A stretch of DNA of 42,074 bases from Dissophora ornata. Taxonomy: Eukaryota > Mortierellomycota > Mortierellomycetes > Mortierellales > Mortierellaceae. Positions 23,322-36,600 of the stretch are shown piece by piece. The stretch spans positions 1 to 42,074 of the forward strand of contig MU616789.1 in the NCBI GenBank assembly GCA_025201705.1, in the 5' to 3' direction. Position 1 is the first letter of the stretch. Every line of letters begins with the position of its first letter. The notes beneath the pieces are model-generated. The model was not told where the DNA came from. It was given only the letters and a program-made list of their open reading frames with translations, and ran no database searches. The position numbers were made by a program, and so were the translations under genes.

Positions 23322-24784
23322 GGTGAATGTATGACACAGGAAATGTACAGGGACGCGAATGAAGGAGGGGGGCTGTGAATTGAGAACGCTAGAAACAGAA
23401 TGAGAGCGCCGAGAGAAAAGAGAGAAGGTGCTGCTGGAGCGAGGGACGACTTTTATTGCGCCAAGTGGTATGGACACAAGTGCAGAAGAGAGAGGCTGAC
23501 TTCTTGGAGAGTGAATCTCCAACATCTCCAAGTGCAACGGCCGTGCAGGGGCAGATAAGATAAAATAAATAGAGTTTGCATCTAAAAAACCGCGCTTTCG
23601 GACTCCAATCTGACACCGCCGCGTCGCCTCCCGCATGGCAGATGGCGCCGATCCTATAGTTGTAACAATGCTATCAAGGCGCGTAAGGATGCTTAGATTT
23701 GTCAACTTGCTCAGTTCGCTTTCGAAGGAACTATGTCTGCTTTTAAAAGTGAGGCACGTCTGCGCACTTATCCTCGCCGAAATGACAATGGTCCGCTACG
23801 ACTGACAATGAAGCATACTCCTGTAAAAAAAATATGGGAAAAGCCAGCAAGTCCCAATTCGTATACGATTAAGTAAGGCCTTTGATCTGTGCCAGCTGTC
23901 TTTTCGCTTTGAAAGAATAAGGAATCGAAAGGAGATTGAAATGGGGAGAAGAGCCCCTTACTCAATGTCTTCGTGTCCCTTAGAACACTTCTCAAACGAC
24001 TCATCTCTCCTCTCATGATCTTGCGCTGTTCAGCGACTTGCTCTATCTGCATCCCGATATATCCTTTCCTAGGAACACCGCTATTGTCAGGCACCATGCA
24101 AAACTACCGTTAACTTTATCGTCTAAATTTATCAACCCTTTCACTCGATTTCGTGCATTGTTTTTCAACTCATTACTTTGCCTCAAATACATGAGGCCCT
24201 TTCTCCCACACTACTCTTGTCATTGTTATAAAATGCCAGAATGCAGCGTCCACCTAACAGAAATCAAGTAATGCGATGACTTGCCAGTGTTACACTACTG
24301 GCCATGGCGCAGTATGAAAGGAGTGGACGACCAAACATCAGGAGGTAAGGTCGAAAGAGTAAGGGTCTGCGTGAGCGAGTGACCGGGAGGAAGCCGGACC
24401 ATCATCAACATCACAGAAATCTCCGTATGTTTTCCTCCTGCTCACCTGGCTATTTGTCCATCAATGGAAGATGTGGGTCGCATAGAGGCAATCCAATATT
24501 GCCCTGCGGTCATTGCTTTCCCTACTTGACGCAAGGAGAAGGTTGCTCATGCCACACCATGTTATTTTTGCTTTGCTTGAGGTGATTGTGAGTTGAGCAG
24601 ATCGCATTAGAAATGAACTCTTATAAACACAGCTTAGCATTGACCTTCTCTGAAAAACCTCGCTCGTACTTTTCTCCAACACACGCATCCATCCGCTCAC
24701 CGACGCCTTTCGGGTCGCCTTGATTCTGCTATAGCACTCATACATCACTATTATTTATAGTCTGTCAGCATCATCTCTTCAAAC
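23322..24784. other. Intergenic region between lectin gene and small Ser-rich gene
   Basis: It contains the lectin promoter side and, on the minus strand around 23768-24200, sequence that may be exons of a small gene (listed separately). A TATTTATAG sequence lies about 25-35 bp before the ATG at 24785. Nothing else is recognisable. Confidence 0.45.
23768..24097 (-). CDS. Possible small spliced gene (uncertain)
   Basis: The minus strand encodes MQIEQVAEQRKIMRGEMSRL followed by more helical, charged residues, ending at a good donor (A/GTAAGG, near 23975). About 150 nt further a textbook acceptor (T-rich, ending TTTTACAG, near 23825) is followed by two open frames. An upstream open stretch with further ATGs (about 24110-24200) might be an earlier exon. 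I recognise no family. The unspliced ORF runs 24097-23768 (109 aa). It could be a real small gene, a 5' leader, or chance. Confidence 0.25.
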   Translation of the reverse strand: MVPDNSGVPRKGYIGMQIEQVAEQRKIMRGEMSRLRSVLRDTKTLSKGLFSPFQSPFDSLFFQSEKTAGTDQRPYLIVYELGLAGFSHIFFTGVCFIVSRSGPLSFRRG

Positions 24785-25480
24785 ATGTCACAGGCTGAAC
24801 TTCTCCGACGGGAAAAAATGACCATGTCGAGTCTGCAGATAAACATTGTCACTGGCGTGGACTTGGATAACTCTCCACTCCAGTCTGCATCTGGGATGCC
24901 CCTCACAACCATCCCTGAACTTCCTGGCGATGAATACGAGTGCGAGGATGAGTATATCAATGCGGAACGCGAGCGCGCTTTGTTCACTGAAGACACTCTC
25001 ATTTTGACAAGCACCGACAGCTCAGAAGTCGCGTCTGCTCGGCCTCAGCGGCTCTCCATCAACATGTCGCTCCTCTCACCATCATCGCCCTCTGTTTGCC
25101 CTTCGATGTCCTCGTCGCCGTCATCAGCGTCCTACTCGTCATGCTCGTCCGCAGTGTCCTCACCAGCGAGCGCTTTTTCGCCCATCTTAAACCCTTTTCA
25201 ATGGACGAGTGATAAACGACAATACATAATGACGGACATTGGACCTCAGCCCTCCAATAGCCAGGTTCTCTGTCTCAGGAGTCAAACACATCTTGTACGA
25301 CAACGCTCACATTCCAAGATCGGAGGGCCTAGATTTGTAACGCTGCCTCTCTCGTCAGGGTCGACAGGATCTGAAGCGAGCTCTCCCCAGTTGGCAAGCC
25401 TACAGACTCAGGAACTTGTAGGTCATTACGGGAATGAGAATGCTGGAGCAATACTCCATGGCGGAAAAATGGAGGGTTGA
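24785..25480 (+). CDS. Uncharacterised serine-rich protein
   Basis: A 231-aa single-exon ORF with no domain I recognise. The N-terminal third is acidic (GDEYECEDEYINAERERALF). The middle (about 98-135) is almost pure Ser/Pro/Ala (SPSSPSVCPSMSSSPSSASY), predicting disorder. The C-terminal part has short basic and Ser-rich stretches (LVRQRSHSKIGGPRF) that look like phosphorylation-prone linear motifs. There is no signal peptide or membrane segment. A TATA-like TATTTATAG lies just upstream. Codon use resembles neighbouring genes and the frame stays open through the whole Ser-rich region, so it is probably real. Function unknown. Confidence 0.6.
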   Translation: MSQAELLRREKMTMSSLQINIVTGVDLDNSPLQSASGMPLTTIPELPGDEYECEDEYINAERERALFTEDTLILTSTDSSEVASARPQRLSINMSLLSPSSPSVCPSMSSSPSSASYSSCSSAVSSPASAFSPILNPFQWTSDKRQYIMTDIGPQPSNSQVLCLRSQTHLVRQRSHSKIGGPRFVTLPLSSGSTGSEASSPQLASLQTQELVGHYGNENAGAILHGGKMEG

Positions 25481-26096
25481 CGTAACTAGTATGTCCGCAA
25501 TTCAAGATAGTTCTTGCTTATATCATCCTGTTCGACTTTAAACACCCCTGCAGTCAAAATACCCATGAGCAGAAACAAGGCAAAAGCACACAAGTTCATG
25601 GGGCCGCGATTGCAGCCCCTGTTTTTTGTTCTACAAGGCACAGGTACCACCAGATGACTGGCGCCTCTTCAAGATGGAGATGGTCATGATTGGTGTGGCC
25701 GCGTGAGTGAGAAAGCGGAGACCCATATTTGCGGTGTAGGAAAGGCACGAGGCTTGCCCAAGTGATGATGCAACGTGTAAGGTTCGAACGTGCGATGCGC
25801 AACCTTGCCTCTTTTAGGTCTCATTGGGCGCTGTTCTGTCTGAGGTCATTGTGCGCATTTTTTTTTTTTTTTTTCGCCGAAAGGTCATTTCTTTCTTCCT
25901 TTCTCCTTTCCCGCCTCATCTTCCGCTTGCAATTCGAGAACATGATCGACTGATCGACTCGGTTGCTCATCTCTCCTTTCATTGGCACGACATTTCTCAT
26001 TCCACTGTCATCCAGGTTCTTTATCCTTGACGTATTTATCCCTAGTCGATACTTTATACCCACGCCCTCCATTATTGCCCGCAACGATTTGACAAC
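25481..26096. other. Intergenic region upstream of the acyltransferase gene
   Basis: About 600 bp with a T run of some 17 bases near 25858-25875 and a pyrimidine-rich leader before the ATG at 26097. ORFs in it are short and repeat-driven. No gene seen. Confidence 0.5.
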
Positions 26097-28941
26097 ATGA
26101 ACTCAACGGCCACTCTGGTCCACAGGAATATCTCGGGCCTATACAGTTTCGTCAAACTCCTGTGCCGGACCCTCTTCCATATCTTCTTTCGAGACTACGA
26201 CGCGTTCCACACGGAGTTCATCCCAGAAGACGAGCCACTGCTAGTAGTCTCCAACCATGGCAATTATCTACTGGACGGCTTGGCGCTTCTTTCAACCTAC
26301 CCTGGTCAGATCTCCTTCCTGATGGCACAACCGAATTTCAAAACAGCCATTGGTGGCATTGCAAAATTGATTGGCGCAATTCCGGTGCTGAGGTGAGCAG
26401 ACCATCTCTTTACAAAGACTGAATGAACCCCCTTCATAAAGCTGTAAACTTGGTATTGTTGGTATGGATAATACCTTGGTGATTGGGCGGCAAGCCTTAA
26501 GACAGTTACGTTTGGGGAATGTTGACAAGGGATTGGGCGGCACCAAAAGTCCAGCATGAAGCTTTTTGTATGCGGTTGCTATCGTCTGAAAAGCACTCCC
26601 TTTAAACACATGCCTGGAAGAGATCATAGATGCTGCATGTGGTGCCATTGCTGGAAAGAGTATCGCAATATGGGGTCGCGTGTTCACACCTTCGCGGAGA
26701 GCCCCTGTTTTTTTAAAAAAGCCTGCTCTGACTCTTGTTTGTCCTGACTGATACGCTGATAGACCACAGGACGCAACAAAATACGACGGTGCAAGCCAGG
26801 TCACAATAGTACATGACGGAGGCTCCATCATCGGCGACGGAATTGGCCGTCAGTTGAACGTGGGCGACACGGTCTATGTTGAGTGCGGATCATTTCAAGA
26901 TGTAGGCAAAGACAACCGCGTGACCCAATGCTACGCCGTCGTGGAGACAATCGTCAGCGACAATGAAGTTTTGTTCAAAGCGCCAGGTCTCAAATGGATT
27001 CCGGCAGCCTCAACCTCAGAGCGTGACAGCGCCTATATCAAGTCTCACAAAATTGTGCCGTACGATGTCAAGTCCCGCAAGATTGCGCCTAACGGTTCGC
27101 TCAAAATCAGAGTGGAGCGTGGGAACACTTGGGTCGGGATCAACGATGCATTGAAGACACAGGAACAGCAGAGTGGAGCGGATATGGCCAGCAGTGCCTC
27201 AGGAACAATCGGAAAGTTAGTTCAAAGGATCTTTACAAGGTCGCCCGAGGAAGTGGGACAGGCGTTCCTTATACCTGCCGCCGAAAACGGAACGTTCACT
27301 GGCGCTGATATCCCAGGGTCACTCACAGCCCCGCCCAACTTCCACGCAACCGAGACAACGCCACTATTGAAGAGAGCTACGTCGTTTAACGCTTTTGGTC
27401 AGCCGATATATACGAATACGAGACGTGGGGATTCGATTGCAACGATCTCAACGATCAATAGCTCCCACGCCATCGTTATTGCAGACACAGACGAAGAAAA
27501 CGACCCGTCGCATCATATGAACGGACGCAAGCCAACACCTGGACAGGTCATCATAGGAAATGGTGCCGTTGAAGGCAGCTCCGGATCTCTCAGTGTTGGC
27601 AATATCAACTTGTCGCCTGAATCCAGCATCCCAGTTGCACACTTTCCCACTCAGCCCTGTTCTTTTCAGTACTCTCGTCCCATCGATCACACTGTGATTT
27701 ATGAGAGCGTCTGGAAGAATTTCGAGGATCGGCGCACGGTCGCCGTGTTTCCGGAAGGTGTCTCGAGTGACGATTACCACTTGCTAGACTTCAAGTATGG
27801 ATGTACAATTATGGTGTTGGGCTACTTGGCGCAACACCCGTCCAGGACTCTGAGGATTATACCCTGTGGCCTGAATTTCTTCAACCGCCATCGATTCCGA
27901 TCCCGATTCTATGCCGATTATGGCGATCCGATCACCGTTCCCGAGGAGCTGGTTACCTTGTATCAGCAGGGCGGAGAAGCAAAGAAAAAAGGTAATATAG
28001 TGATGGTGAATGATACACGAAATATTGCAGGCCACTGATGAATACAACCGCCGAAATTAACAGCTTCCTCTTACACTGTTTTAGCATGCACGGAACTACT
28101 CCAAATTATTCACAAGGCCGTTGAGGGGCTCACGCTGAATGCACCCAATTATGATGAACTAAGACTCTACAAGGCTACGAGACGACTCTACAGCACCGGC
28201 ATGAAACTCAGTGTGCCGCAAAAACTGGAGCTCACTCGTCGGTTCGCAAAAGGATACGCCAACGTGGCGATGACTCCTGGAACGGCGGCATTGAAGCGTG
28301 ATATCAACGCCTACGATAAGCATCTATCCGACAAAGGCGTTCGAGATTGGCAACTGACGGCCAACCCAAGCATCTTCACTTCGCTGCTTTTCATCCTTCC
28401 AGCTCTATTCCTTTTACCTCCACTCTTTATCCTCTCGCTACCGGGAACACTTCTTTTCGGACCAGTTGGACTTTTGGCGACGTGGGCTGCGAAATATAAG
28501 GGAAGGCAGGCCATGCTAGCGTTCCAGTCGTACCTTCCAGTATCGCGATGGCCAGGTCGAGATGTGATTGCCACTTGGAAAATCGTTGTGTGTCTGGCTT
28601 TGATGCCCATCTGCTTTATTCTTGACGCGACTCTGCTCACTATCTGGGTTAGCCACTGGGAGATGTTGCAGGAATACTGGACTACAGGTCGATTAGTCGC
28701 CTTTTGGCTCCTGTCCACATTCGTGGTTTTCCCCACGACTGCGTATTGCACCGTATGGATTTGGGAGTGGCAAATTGATCTGAAGATGTATATCAAAGTC
28801 TGGTGGTGGAAGATCAGCGGAGGCAATGCGGAGATGAAGCGTTGGAGGCAGGATCTAGTTGGAAAGGTCGGCGGATTGGTGAGGGAGATGGACCGTACAT
28901 CGGAAACCCCGATCTCGGGATACCTCGCAAATTCGGAATAA
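26097..28941 (+). CDS. Glycerol-3-phosphate/dihydroxyacetone-phosphate acyltransferase (Gpt2/Sct1 family)
   Basis: ER-membrane enzyme that acylates glycerol-3-phosphate (and dihydroxyacetone phosphate) at sn-1, the first step of phospholipid and triacylglycerol synthesis. Exons: 26097-26392, 26763-27991, 28085-28941; frame closes to 793 aa, about the fungal Gpt2/Sct1 size. Acyltransferase motif I is VVSNHGNYLLDGLAL (His and Asp separated by five residues, as I recall for yeast Gpt2/Sct1 rather than the HX4D of other acyltransferases). Motif II lies in AIPVLRPQD, motif III is VFPEGVS (about residue 426) and motif IV is LRIIPCGLNFF. A long, poorly conserved loop (about 150-400) sits between motifs II and III. 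Three or four membrane segments lie near the C-terminus (e.g. FILPALFLLPPLFILSL). Intron 1 is fairly long (370 nt). Family firm; which of the two yeast paralogues it matches is not decided. Confidence 0.93.
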
Positions 28942-29299
28942 AGCAAAGATTCCACTGCATCGGGTCTTTTTTACATAACAAACAGAGAAGCTTTAAGTGA
29001 AACGAGGACAATGGGCGCGAAAATTACGTCGCCGAAGTGACGAAACTCTCACGCCCAGCCCCCGAATCATCGGGAGTAGTGTGTTTGCGACACACATAGT
29101 CGTTTTACGGTCCTGTTGATCAAACCCTACGGTTAGACTTACTCAAACGATGTCTTCGTTGTTGTAACAAAGCATCAACAACAGACTTACCGGCCATCAA
29201 AGCCATAGGACCGGATTCGCGACCACGTATCGCTTCAACGCGCGGGGCGAGCCCCAGGTACGCGCTACGGTATTCAAAAGAGGAGAGCTTGGTTAGTCN
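28942..29299. other. Intergenic DNA before the assembly gap
   Basis: About 360 bp between the acyltransferase stop and the N run. Its right part holds a minus-strand open stretch that runs into the gap (described separately). No other feature is seen. Confidence 0.5.
29120..29299 (-). CDS. Partial ORF running out of the assembly gap (unknown)
   Basis: Minus-strand open frame whose upstream part is lost in the gap. The readable end contains SSFEYRSAYLGLAPRVEAIR and then GRESGPMALMAG. A good GTAAGT donor follows the MAG codons, with a CTAAC branch-like sequence and a TAG acceptor about 60 nt downstream, so it may be the 3' end of a spliced gene ending near 28999. I do not recognise the family. 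It may also be chance or part of a repeat, since assembly broke here. Confidence 0.3.
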   Translation of the reverse strand, partial: XLTKLSSFEYRSAYLGLAPRVEAIRGRESGPMALMAGKSVVDALLQQRRHRLSKSNRRV

Positions 29300-29733
29300 N
29301 NNNNNNNNNNNNNNNNNNNNNNNNNNNNNNNNNNNNNNNNNNNNNNNNNNNNNNNNNNNNNNNNNNNNNNNNNNNNNNNNNNNNNNNNNNNNNNNNNNNN
29401 NNNNNNNNNNNNNNNNNNNNNNNNNNNNNNNNNNNNNNNNNNNNNNNNNNNNNNNNNNNNNNNNNNNNNNNNNNNNNNNNNNNNNNNNNNNNNNNNNNNN
29501 NNNNNNNNNNNNNNNNNNNNNNNNNNNNNNNNNNNNNNNNNNNNNNNNNNNNNNNNNNNNNNNNNNNNNNNNNNNNNNNNNNNNNNNNNNNNNNNNNNNN
29601 NNNNNNNNNNNNNNNNNNNNNNNNNNNNNNNNNNNNNNNNNNNNNNNNNNNNNNNNNNNNNNNNNNNNNNNNNNNNNNNNNNNNNNNNNNNNNNNNNNNN
29701 NNNNNNNNNNNNNNNNNNNNNNNNNNNNNNNNN
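29300..29733. other. Assembly gap (434 N)
   Basis: A run of 434 undetermined bases. The true length may differ. Any open frame drawn through it is meaningless. Confidence 1.
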
Positions 29734-30501
29734 GCAAAAGAAAGCGCAATAAACAAGCTCTGTGTATCGAAACGAGATGGACCGTGGTGGATGACGATCG
29801 ATAATTATGAATAAACAGGAGCGACGCAGAGCTACACGTACTGGTATTTTAATGAAGTGTGTCGCATAACTTTTTTTCTTTTTTTTCCTTTGGAAACAAA
29901 GGAGCGATGGCCCATGTCAATTCAGGGGAAAGAAGGTAGCCAGACGCCAGAAGGCCTGAAGGTGAAAGCACTGCATTTTTATTGCTTCTCTGGACCTTTA
30001 TTTGCGTGGGATTGGCTGAGAGGGGAAATCCGCAGATAGACCAACGTCGCTCCATGCGCCGTTTGATTTGTGGTTTCCATTGTCAAGTTGATGGAGCGGG
30101 CCTCCTTGTTTTTATGTTTCTCTTTCACAGCATGCATTAGCTCCTCGATTCTCTTTCTTTGTCCCTTTGTTTGTTGTGGCATGTCTCCTCTACATAATAG
30201 AGGGATCCTCCTTTGGAGGCTAATAAAAGCAGCGAAAGATGAGCCAAGCCAAAGCGCAAGAAGAGAAAATGATGGGTATACGCAGGCTTTCACTGCTGCT
30301 ACTCAGAATACACGCTACAGATCCACTGCTGTCGTACGGTTGCTTTTATGATGCGGACCTTGGAGGCCAGGCGAGCCAACATTGCTACAGTGCGCACAGT
30401 AAAGAGAAAAGGCGGGGAGAGAGAAGGAAGAGGTGGACCAGGGCCGCATTCTACAGAGAGAGAGGATGACAGGATGACAAATAGCGTCGAATCTCCTTTT
30501 C

Positions 30502-30545
<44 letters not shown>

Positions 30546-31340
30546 CACACACACACACACACACGCACACTTTTATTCCACGTCTTGCGTTCCTCTATCT
30601 AATGAATCCACCTCTCATTTGGGCTGATCACTATTACAAGCAGGCTGCAACCAACGTGCACTCTCTATTTTGAACTTCCGTCCATTGGATGGCCACAGCA
30701 TCAGACCCGCAAACTTTAAATTATCATATCGCATTTCAGGGACCAACTGCGCCATCATCCGCTCTTCCTAGACTCGTAAGCCCGGACTACTCCTGTCCAA
30801 CACTGCGACTCTGTCTGCTTTCCCTACTTTGTCATTGTATTCACCGCCATCCACCAAACACTCGTACCCTTTGTCCCTATATTTACAGCCCATTGTTTAC
30901 CGGGCAATACCTTGGTCAAAACTGCCTGGATAATCCAGCACCGATCCTTAACGGCTACCTCGCATTAATCCTCATTCCTTGCTCCTCATCGTATTCTCGC
31001 CTCCCTCTCCAATTTCTCGTCAGCACCCACCAATACTCGCCCTTCCTTGGACATACACTCTGTCAAATCTTCCCAGTCCTCCTCCAAACCTCCTCGATCT
31101 CCTGCATCTTCGCTCTCGCTTATCTTGACAGTACACCGAGAGTGCAATCGGATCAAGGCAGCACCCTCGAGCCCTATCCTGCGACTTTGGAGCTCACTTT
31201 TGGCTATTCACTGTTCTGCGTTATCTAGCCTACTTTACAAGTTCCCGTACAGGAACATCCGGTTCGTTGAGAACATCTTGAGGCTTCTTTCAGCTTGCCA
31301 CTCCAATTTTTTGACTGAACCCACATCCCTTAATTAATAC
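29734..31340. other. Intergenic region after the gap
   Basis: About 1.6 kb with no supportable gene. It holds a large CT/CA microsatellite (30505-30570). A minus-strand open stretch (29979-30293) includes a charged helical piece (MPQQTKGQRKRIEELMHAVK) but has no recognisable domain. A long pyrimidine-rich leader (about 30700-31330) precedes the next gene; the plus ORF at 30689-31228 inside it looks non-coding. Confidence 0.5.
30505..30570. repeat. Compound (CT)n(CA)n microsatellite
   Basis: About 19 CT units (30505-30542) pass into about 14 CA units (30543-30570, one interrupted). The pure dinucleotide tract is long enough to be highly mutable. Confidence 0.95.
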
Positions 31341-34363
<3,023 letters not shown>

Positions 34364-34794
34364 GATCACGGACGGCGAGGATATCGGCATTTGTACACAT
34401 TCTTCTTTCTTCTCATTTTTGCATTACTTTTATCCATCTTAGACGTACCTCGGCTAATTATTAAATTCGTTGTTAAAAAAGATAATGCATGTTCAAATGA
34501 GCGTCCCCAGTGCCGCTTGACACTTCTCAACATCTAAAACTTCAGCCCATTGTCCAGTAACTTTTTCATAGAAAATCATAAAATCACGTGCCGTTGCTAT
34601 GAAGCTCAGACAGTATTTTTTTTTTCGCACTGGAGGGGTGTGAGTATTGAACATCTCGCACTTAGACTTCCACTATTCGGATTAAACCTGACATTCAAAA
34701 AAAAAAAAAAAGTGAGTATTGAACATCTCGGTACAAACAACGAAACTCTTGAACCTTTGTAGGAATGAAACGAAAAGTAAACTAGACTAAATAC
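34364..34794. other. Border between housekeeping and accessory DNA
   Basis: AT-rich stretch after the membrane-protein gene. It contains a short retroposon-like insertion with target-site duplication (34640-34730) and no gene that I can see. Confidence 0.5.
34640..34730 (+). mobile_element. Tiny poly(A)-tailed retroposed insertion with 19-bp target-site duplication
   Basis: GTGAGTATTGAACATCTCG occurs at 34640-34658 and again at 34712-34730 without mismatch. Between them lie 38 nt of unique sequence followed by 15 A bases (34697-34711). A perfect direct repeat flanking an insert that ends in poly(A) is the signature of LINE-type target-primed reverse transcription with strong 5' truncation. 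The source of the 38-nt body is not identifiable from sequence alone. Confidence 0.7.
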
Positions 34795-35616
34795 TTATAT
34801 AATTGATCTCAATTGACAACACTCATTGCCAGCCGCATTCTTCTTGAATCTCTTTGGCTCACCTTTGGGAAGACCTTTGAAGTATTGGTTGATAGACCCA
34901 GCACGGGTTATTCTCTCCTTCACCACTGCTGGAGCTGCTGCTTCACCCTCTGGCAACTCGAGTCCAGGTGGAAATGCGTTCAGAACAGAGTGAACAATGT
35001 GTTTCTTAAATAAATAAAGAACAGCATTGGCATTGCTTTCGCTCTTGGTAGCCGTCTTGCGCCATCTGTGTTGATACCATTTGTCCATCTCGCGGATTGA
35101 GGGCCCATTCTCGATCCCACGGAACCATTCGCTCCATACATCCTCCAACAAGGCATCGCGAGGAAGCATAATGAACTGCGGACACTCTACCGGCTTGCTT
35201 CGCTCAGTCTCACCAGTCTCTGCTCTCCTCTCCTCCACCATTTTGGATACTCTTGACAAAAGAGCATCAGCGTCATCAACGCTAAAATTCTGATGCGATG
35301 ACGGCGAAGGCAACTGCGGCGGCGATACTGGTTGCTGTAAGAGATCTTGTAGTGGCTCAAGGTGACCTGGCGATGAAGACGAGCCCTGAGATAGCTCCCG
35401 CTCGCATGCCGACTGCCGCGAGCATTCCTCCCTGTAGAGAGCACTTCCGATCTCGCTGAAGACCCGTGCAATCGACTTGCTGTTGTGACCGGCGGCATGT
35501 TCGAGTCGCCTCAAGCTGGCACCCATCTGCCTCACGCTGCCATCAACATTTCCAATAGCGGCTGCCAACGATCGCAAACGGTGATGTTGGTCGCTGCTCC
35601 CTGCGGCCTGAATCAC
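34795..35616 (-). CDS. GCR1_C-like DNA-binding domain protein, mobile-element associated (possibly broken at 5' end)
   Basis: A 273-codon open frame. Its C-terminal half (LEDVWSEWFRGIENGPSIRE, then MDKWYQHRWRK, then a Leu-rich helix) fits the GCR1_C domain, a DNA-binding fold of yeast Gcr1 that also occurs in fungal Crypton-type elements. The N-terminal part (about 10-75) has heptad-like Leu/Ile/Val spacing suggesting a coiled coil. No ATG opens the frame: the listed start is a GTG. In the same frame upstream an ATG at 35733 opens 33 codons that end in a TAA (35634-35632), directly followed by this frame. Either the TAA is a nonsense mutation, or translation begins at the internal ATG near residue 32. 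No tyrosine recombinase domain is present here, so it is not a complete Crypton. The GCR1_C call is fairly sure; the mobile origin is inference. Confidence 0.65.
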   Translation of the reverse strand: MIQAAGSSDQHHRLRSLAAAIGNVDGSVRQMGASLRRLEHAAGHNSKSIARVFSEIGSALYREECSRQSACERELSQGSSSSPGHLEPLQDLLQQPVSPPQLPSPSSHQNFSVDDADALLSRVSKMVEERRAETGETERSKPVECPQFIMLPRDALLEDVWSEWFRGIENGPSIREMDKWYQHRWRKTATKSESNANAVLYLFKKHIVHSVLNAFPPGLELPEGEAAAPAVVKERITRAGSINQYFKGLPKGEPKRFKKNAAGNECCQLRSII

Positions 35617-35631
35617 CCTGACTTCAGCTGT

Positions 35632-35634
35632 TTA
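35632..35634 (-). other. In-frame TAA upstream of the GCR1_C-like frame
   Basis: Reads ATG CGG AAT TAA ACA GCT GA on the minus strand, with open sequence on both sides in one frame. A single C-to-T change of CAA would create it. Confidence 0.6.
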
Positions 35635-36270
35635 ATTCCGCATCTGTGCTTTCAGTTCTTGAAACTCGTTAAAATTACCTTCCACATAAACACTCACGAC
35701 TTTAGTCACACCATTGTTTATGGCGGCTTTCATAAAGCGTTCAAGTGGGACCAGTCAATTGAGACCTTTTTCTGGTCTGAGGCGCGAACTGGCGATGTCA
35801 CTTCAGCGAACAGTATCTCCTTCTTGTTATGCTGTAACAGTGTTGTCTACCGTTTAGCACCTCACCCCACTGCATAACCGCACCTCTCTCCTTGTAGACT
35901 ACGCATATAAATACCCCTACTCTCCTGTACAATAAACGGCATTCGTTCTTACCTATTCCCCAGATCCTAGCCTCCTCCACTGACTCCCTCCAGTCATTCT
36001 TTTTTTTCTCACGGTGCTGGCCAAGTTTTTTCACTGGTGAATTTCACCGGAGAAGAATTATTTTTCACCGTCGAGATTTTTTTCACCGGTTACAATTACT
36101 GATTAAAATGTATCGATCAACTCCGAGCGGTCAGTAGAACGAGCACGCAATCGTAGGAGTAGCATTAGTTGTCTCCATTCCGTATTGCGAACCTCCTAGA
36201 ACTCACCCAGTCGCTCCTGAGTGAGGCTTCGCCCTTGCCCAATCCCCTAGCTAATCCCCACACATACATC

Positions 36271-36295
36271 TTGTGTGTGTGTGTGTGTGTGTGTG
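36271..36295. repeat. (GT)n microsatellite
   Basis: About 12 TG units in AT-rich accessory DNA. Confidence 0.9.
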
Positions 36296-36329
36296 CACGA
36301 TGCGCGTGGATGCTCAACGAATGCCACGC

Positions 36330-36347
36330 CAACTGAGCGCTCAGTTG
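36330..36347. repeat. Perfect 18-bp palindrome
   Basis: CAACTGAGCGCTCAGTTG equals its own reverse complement. With no loop it is more like a dimeric protein-binding site than a hairpin. It lies about 1.3 kb left of the nuclease module. Confidence 0.85.
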
Positions 36348-36600
36348 CTTCGATTATCTAACGCGATTTTTTTTTTTAATTTTTTTTTATCAACTACCGT
36401 ATAGTCTTATAGGGTGACATTTGATCCTGAAGCTCTATACCGTAACTGTTTCGAGAAATGTTCGTCCCCACCGTCCACTCTCAGTAACCTGTCCATGACA
36501 GTTCCGCTCTTGACCCTTAAACCATCCATAGACATTAATCATTGCTGAATATGCCTTGTAAGAAATATTTCACCGCAGTATGGAATCTGTCGAAAACCGG

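Larger units (their letters stand above)
35617..36600. other. AT-rich accessory stretch with TATA box, TTCACCG motifs, palindrome and GT repeat
   Basis: No gene beyond the possible 5' extension of the GCR1_C-like frame. A plus-strand TATA-like CATATAAATA lies at 35904-35913, followed by a pyrimidine-rich stretch but no ORF. A cluster of TTCAC(C/T)G motifs lies at about 36028-36090. A (GT)n microsatellite is at 36271-36295 and a perfect 18-bp palindrome at 36330-36347. This may be remnant mobile-element terminal sequence. Confidence 0.45.

Noticed and set aside
25740..25810. tRNA-like GGTTCGAA segment
   Set aside because: The stem around it does not pair and no acceptor, D or anticodon arms are found.
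29120..29804. Long open frames across the N run
   Set aside because: They are made of undetermined bases; only the readable edge was kept as a weak partial ORF.
30689..31228. 179-codon plus-strand ORF before the membrane-protein gene
   Set aside because: Composition follows the pyrimidine-rich leader; no domain; most likely 5' UTR.
34795..35616. Complete Crypton transposon
   Set aside because: No tyrosine-recombinase motifs on either strand nearby; only a GCR1_C-like domain is present.
35904..35913. Promoter of an unseen plus-strand gene
   Set aside because: TATA-like sequence is present, but no coding frame follows within 1 kb on the plus strand.
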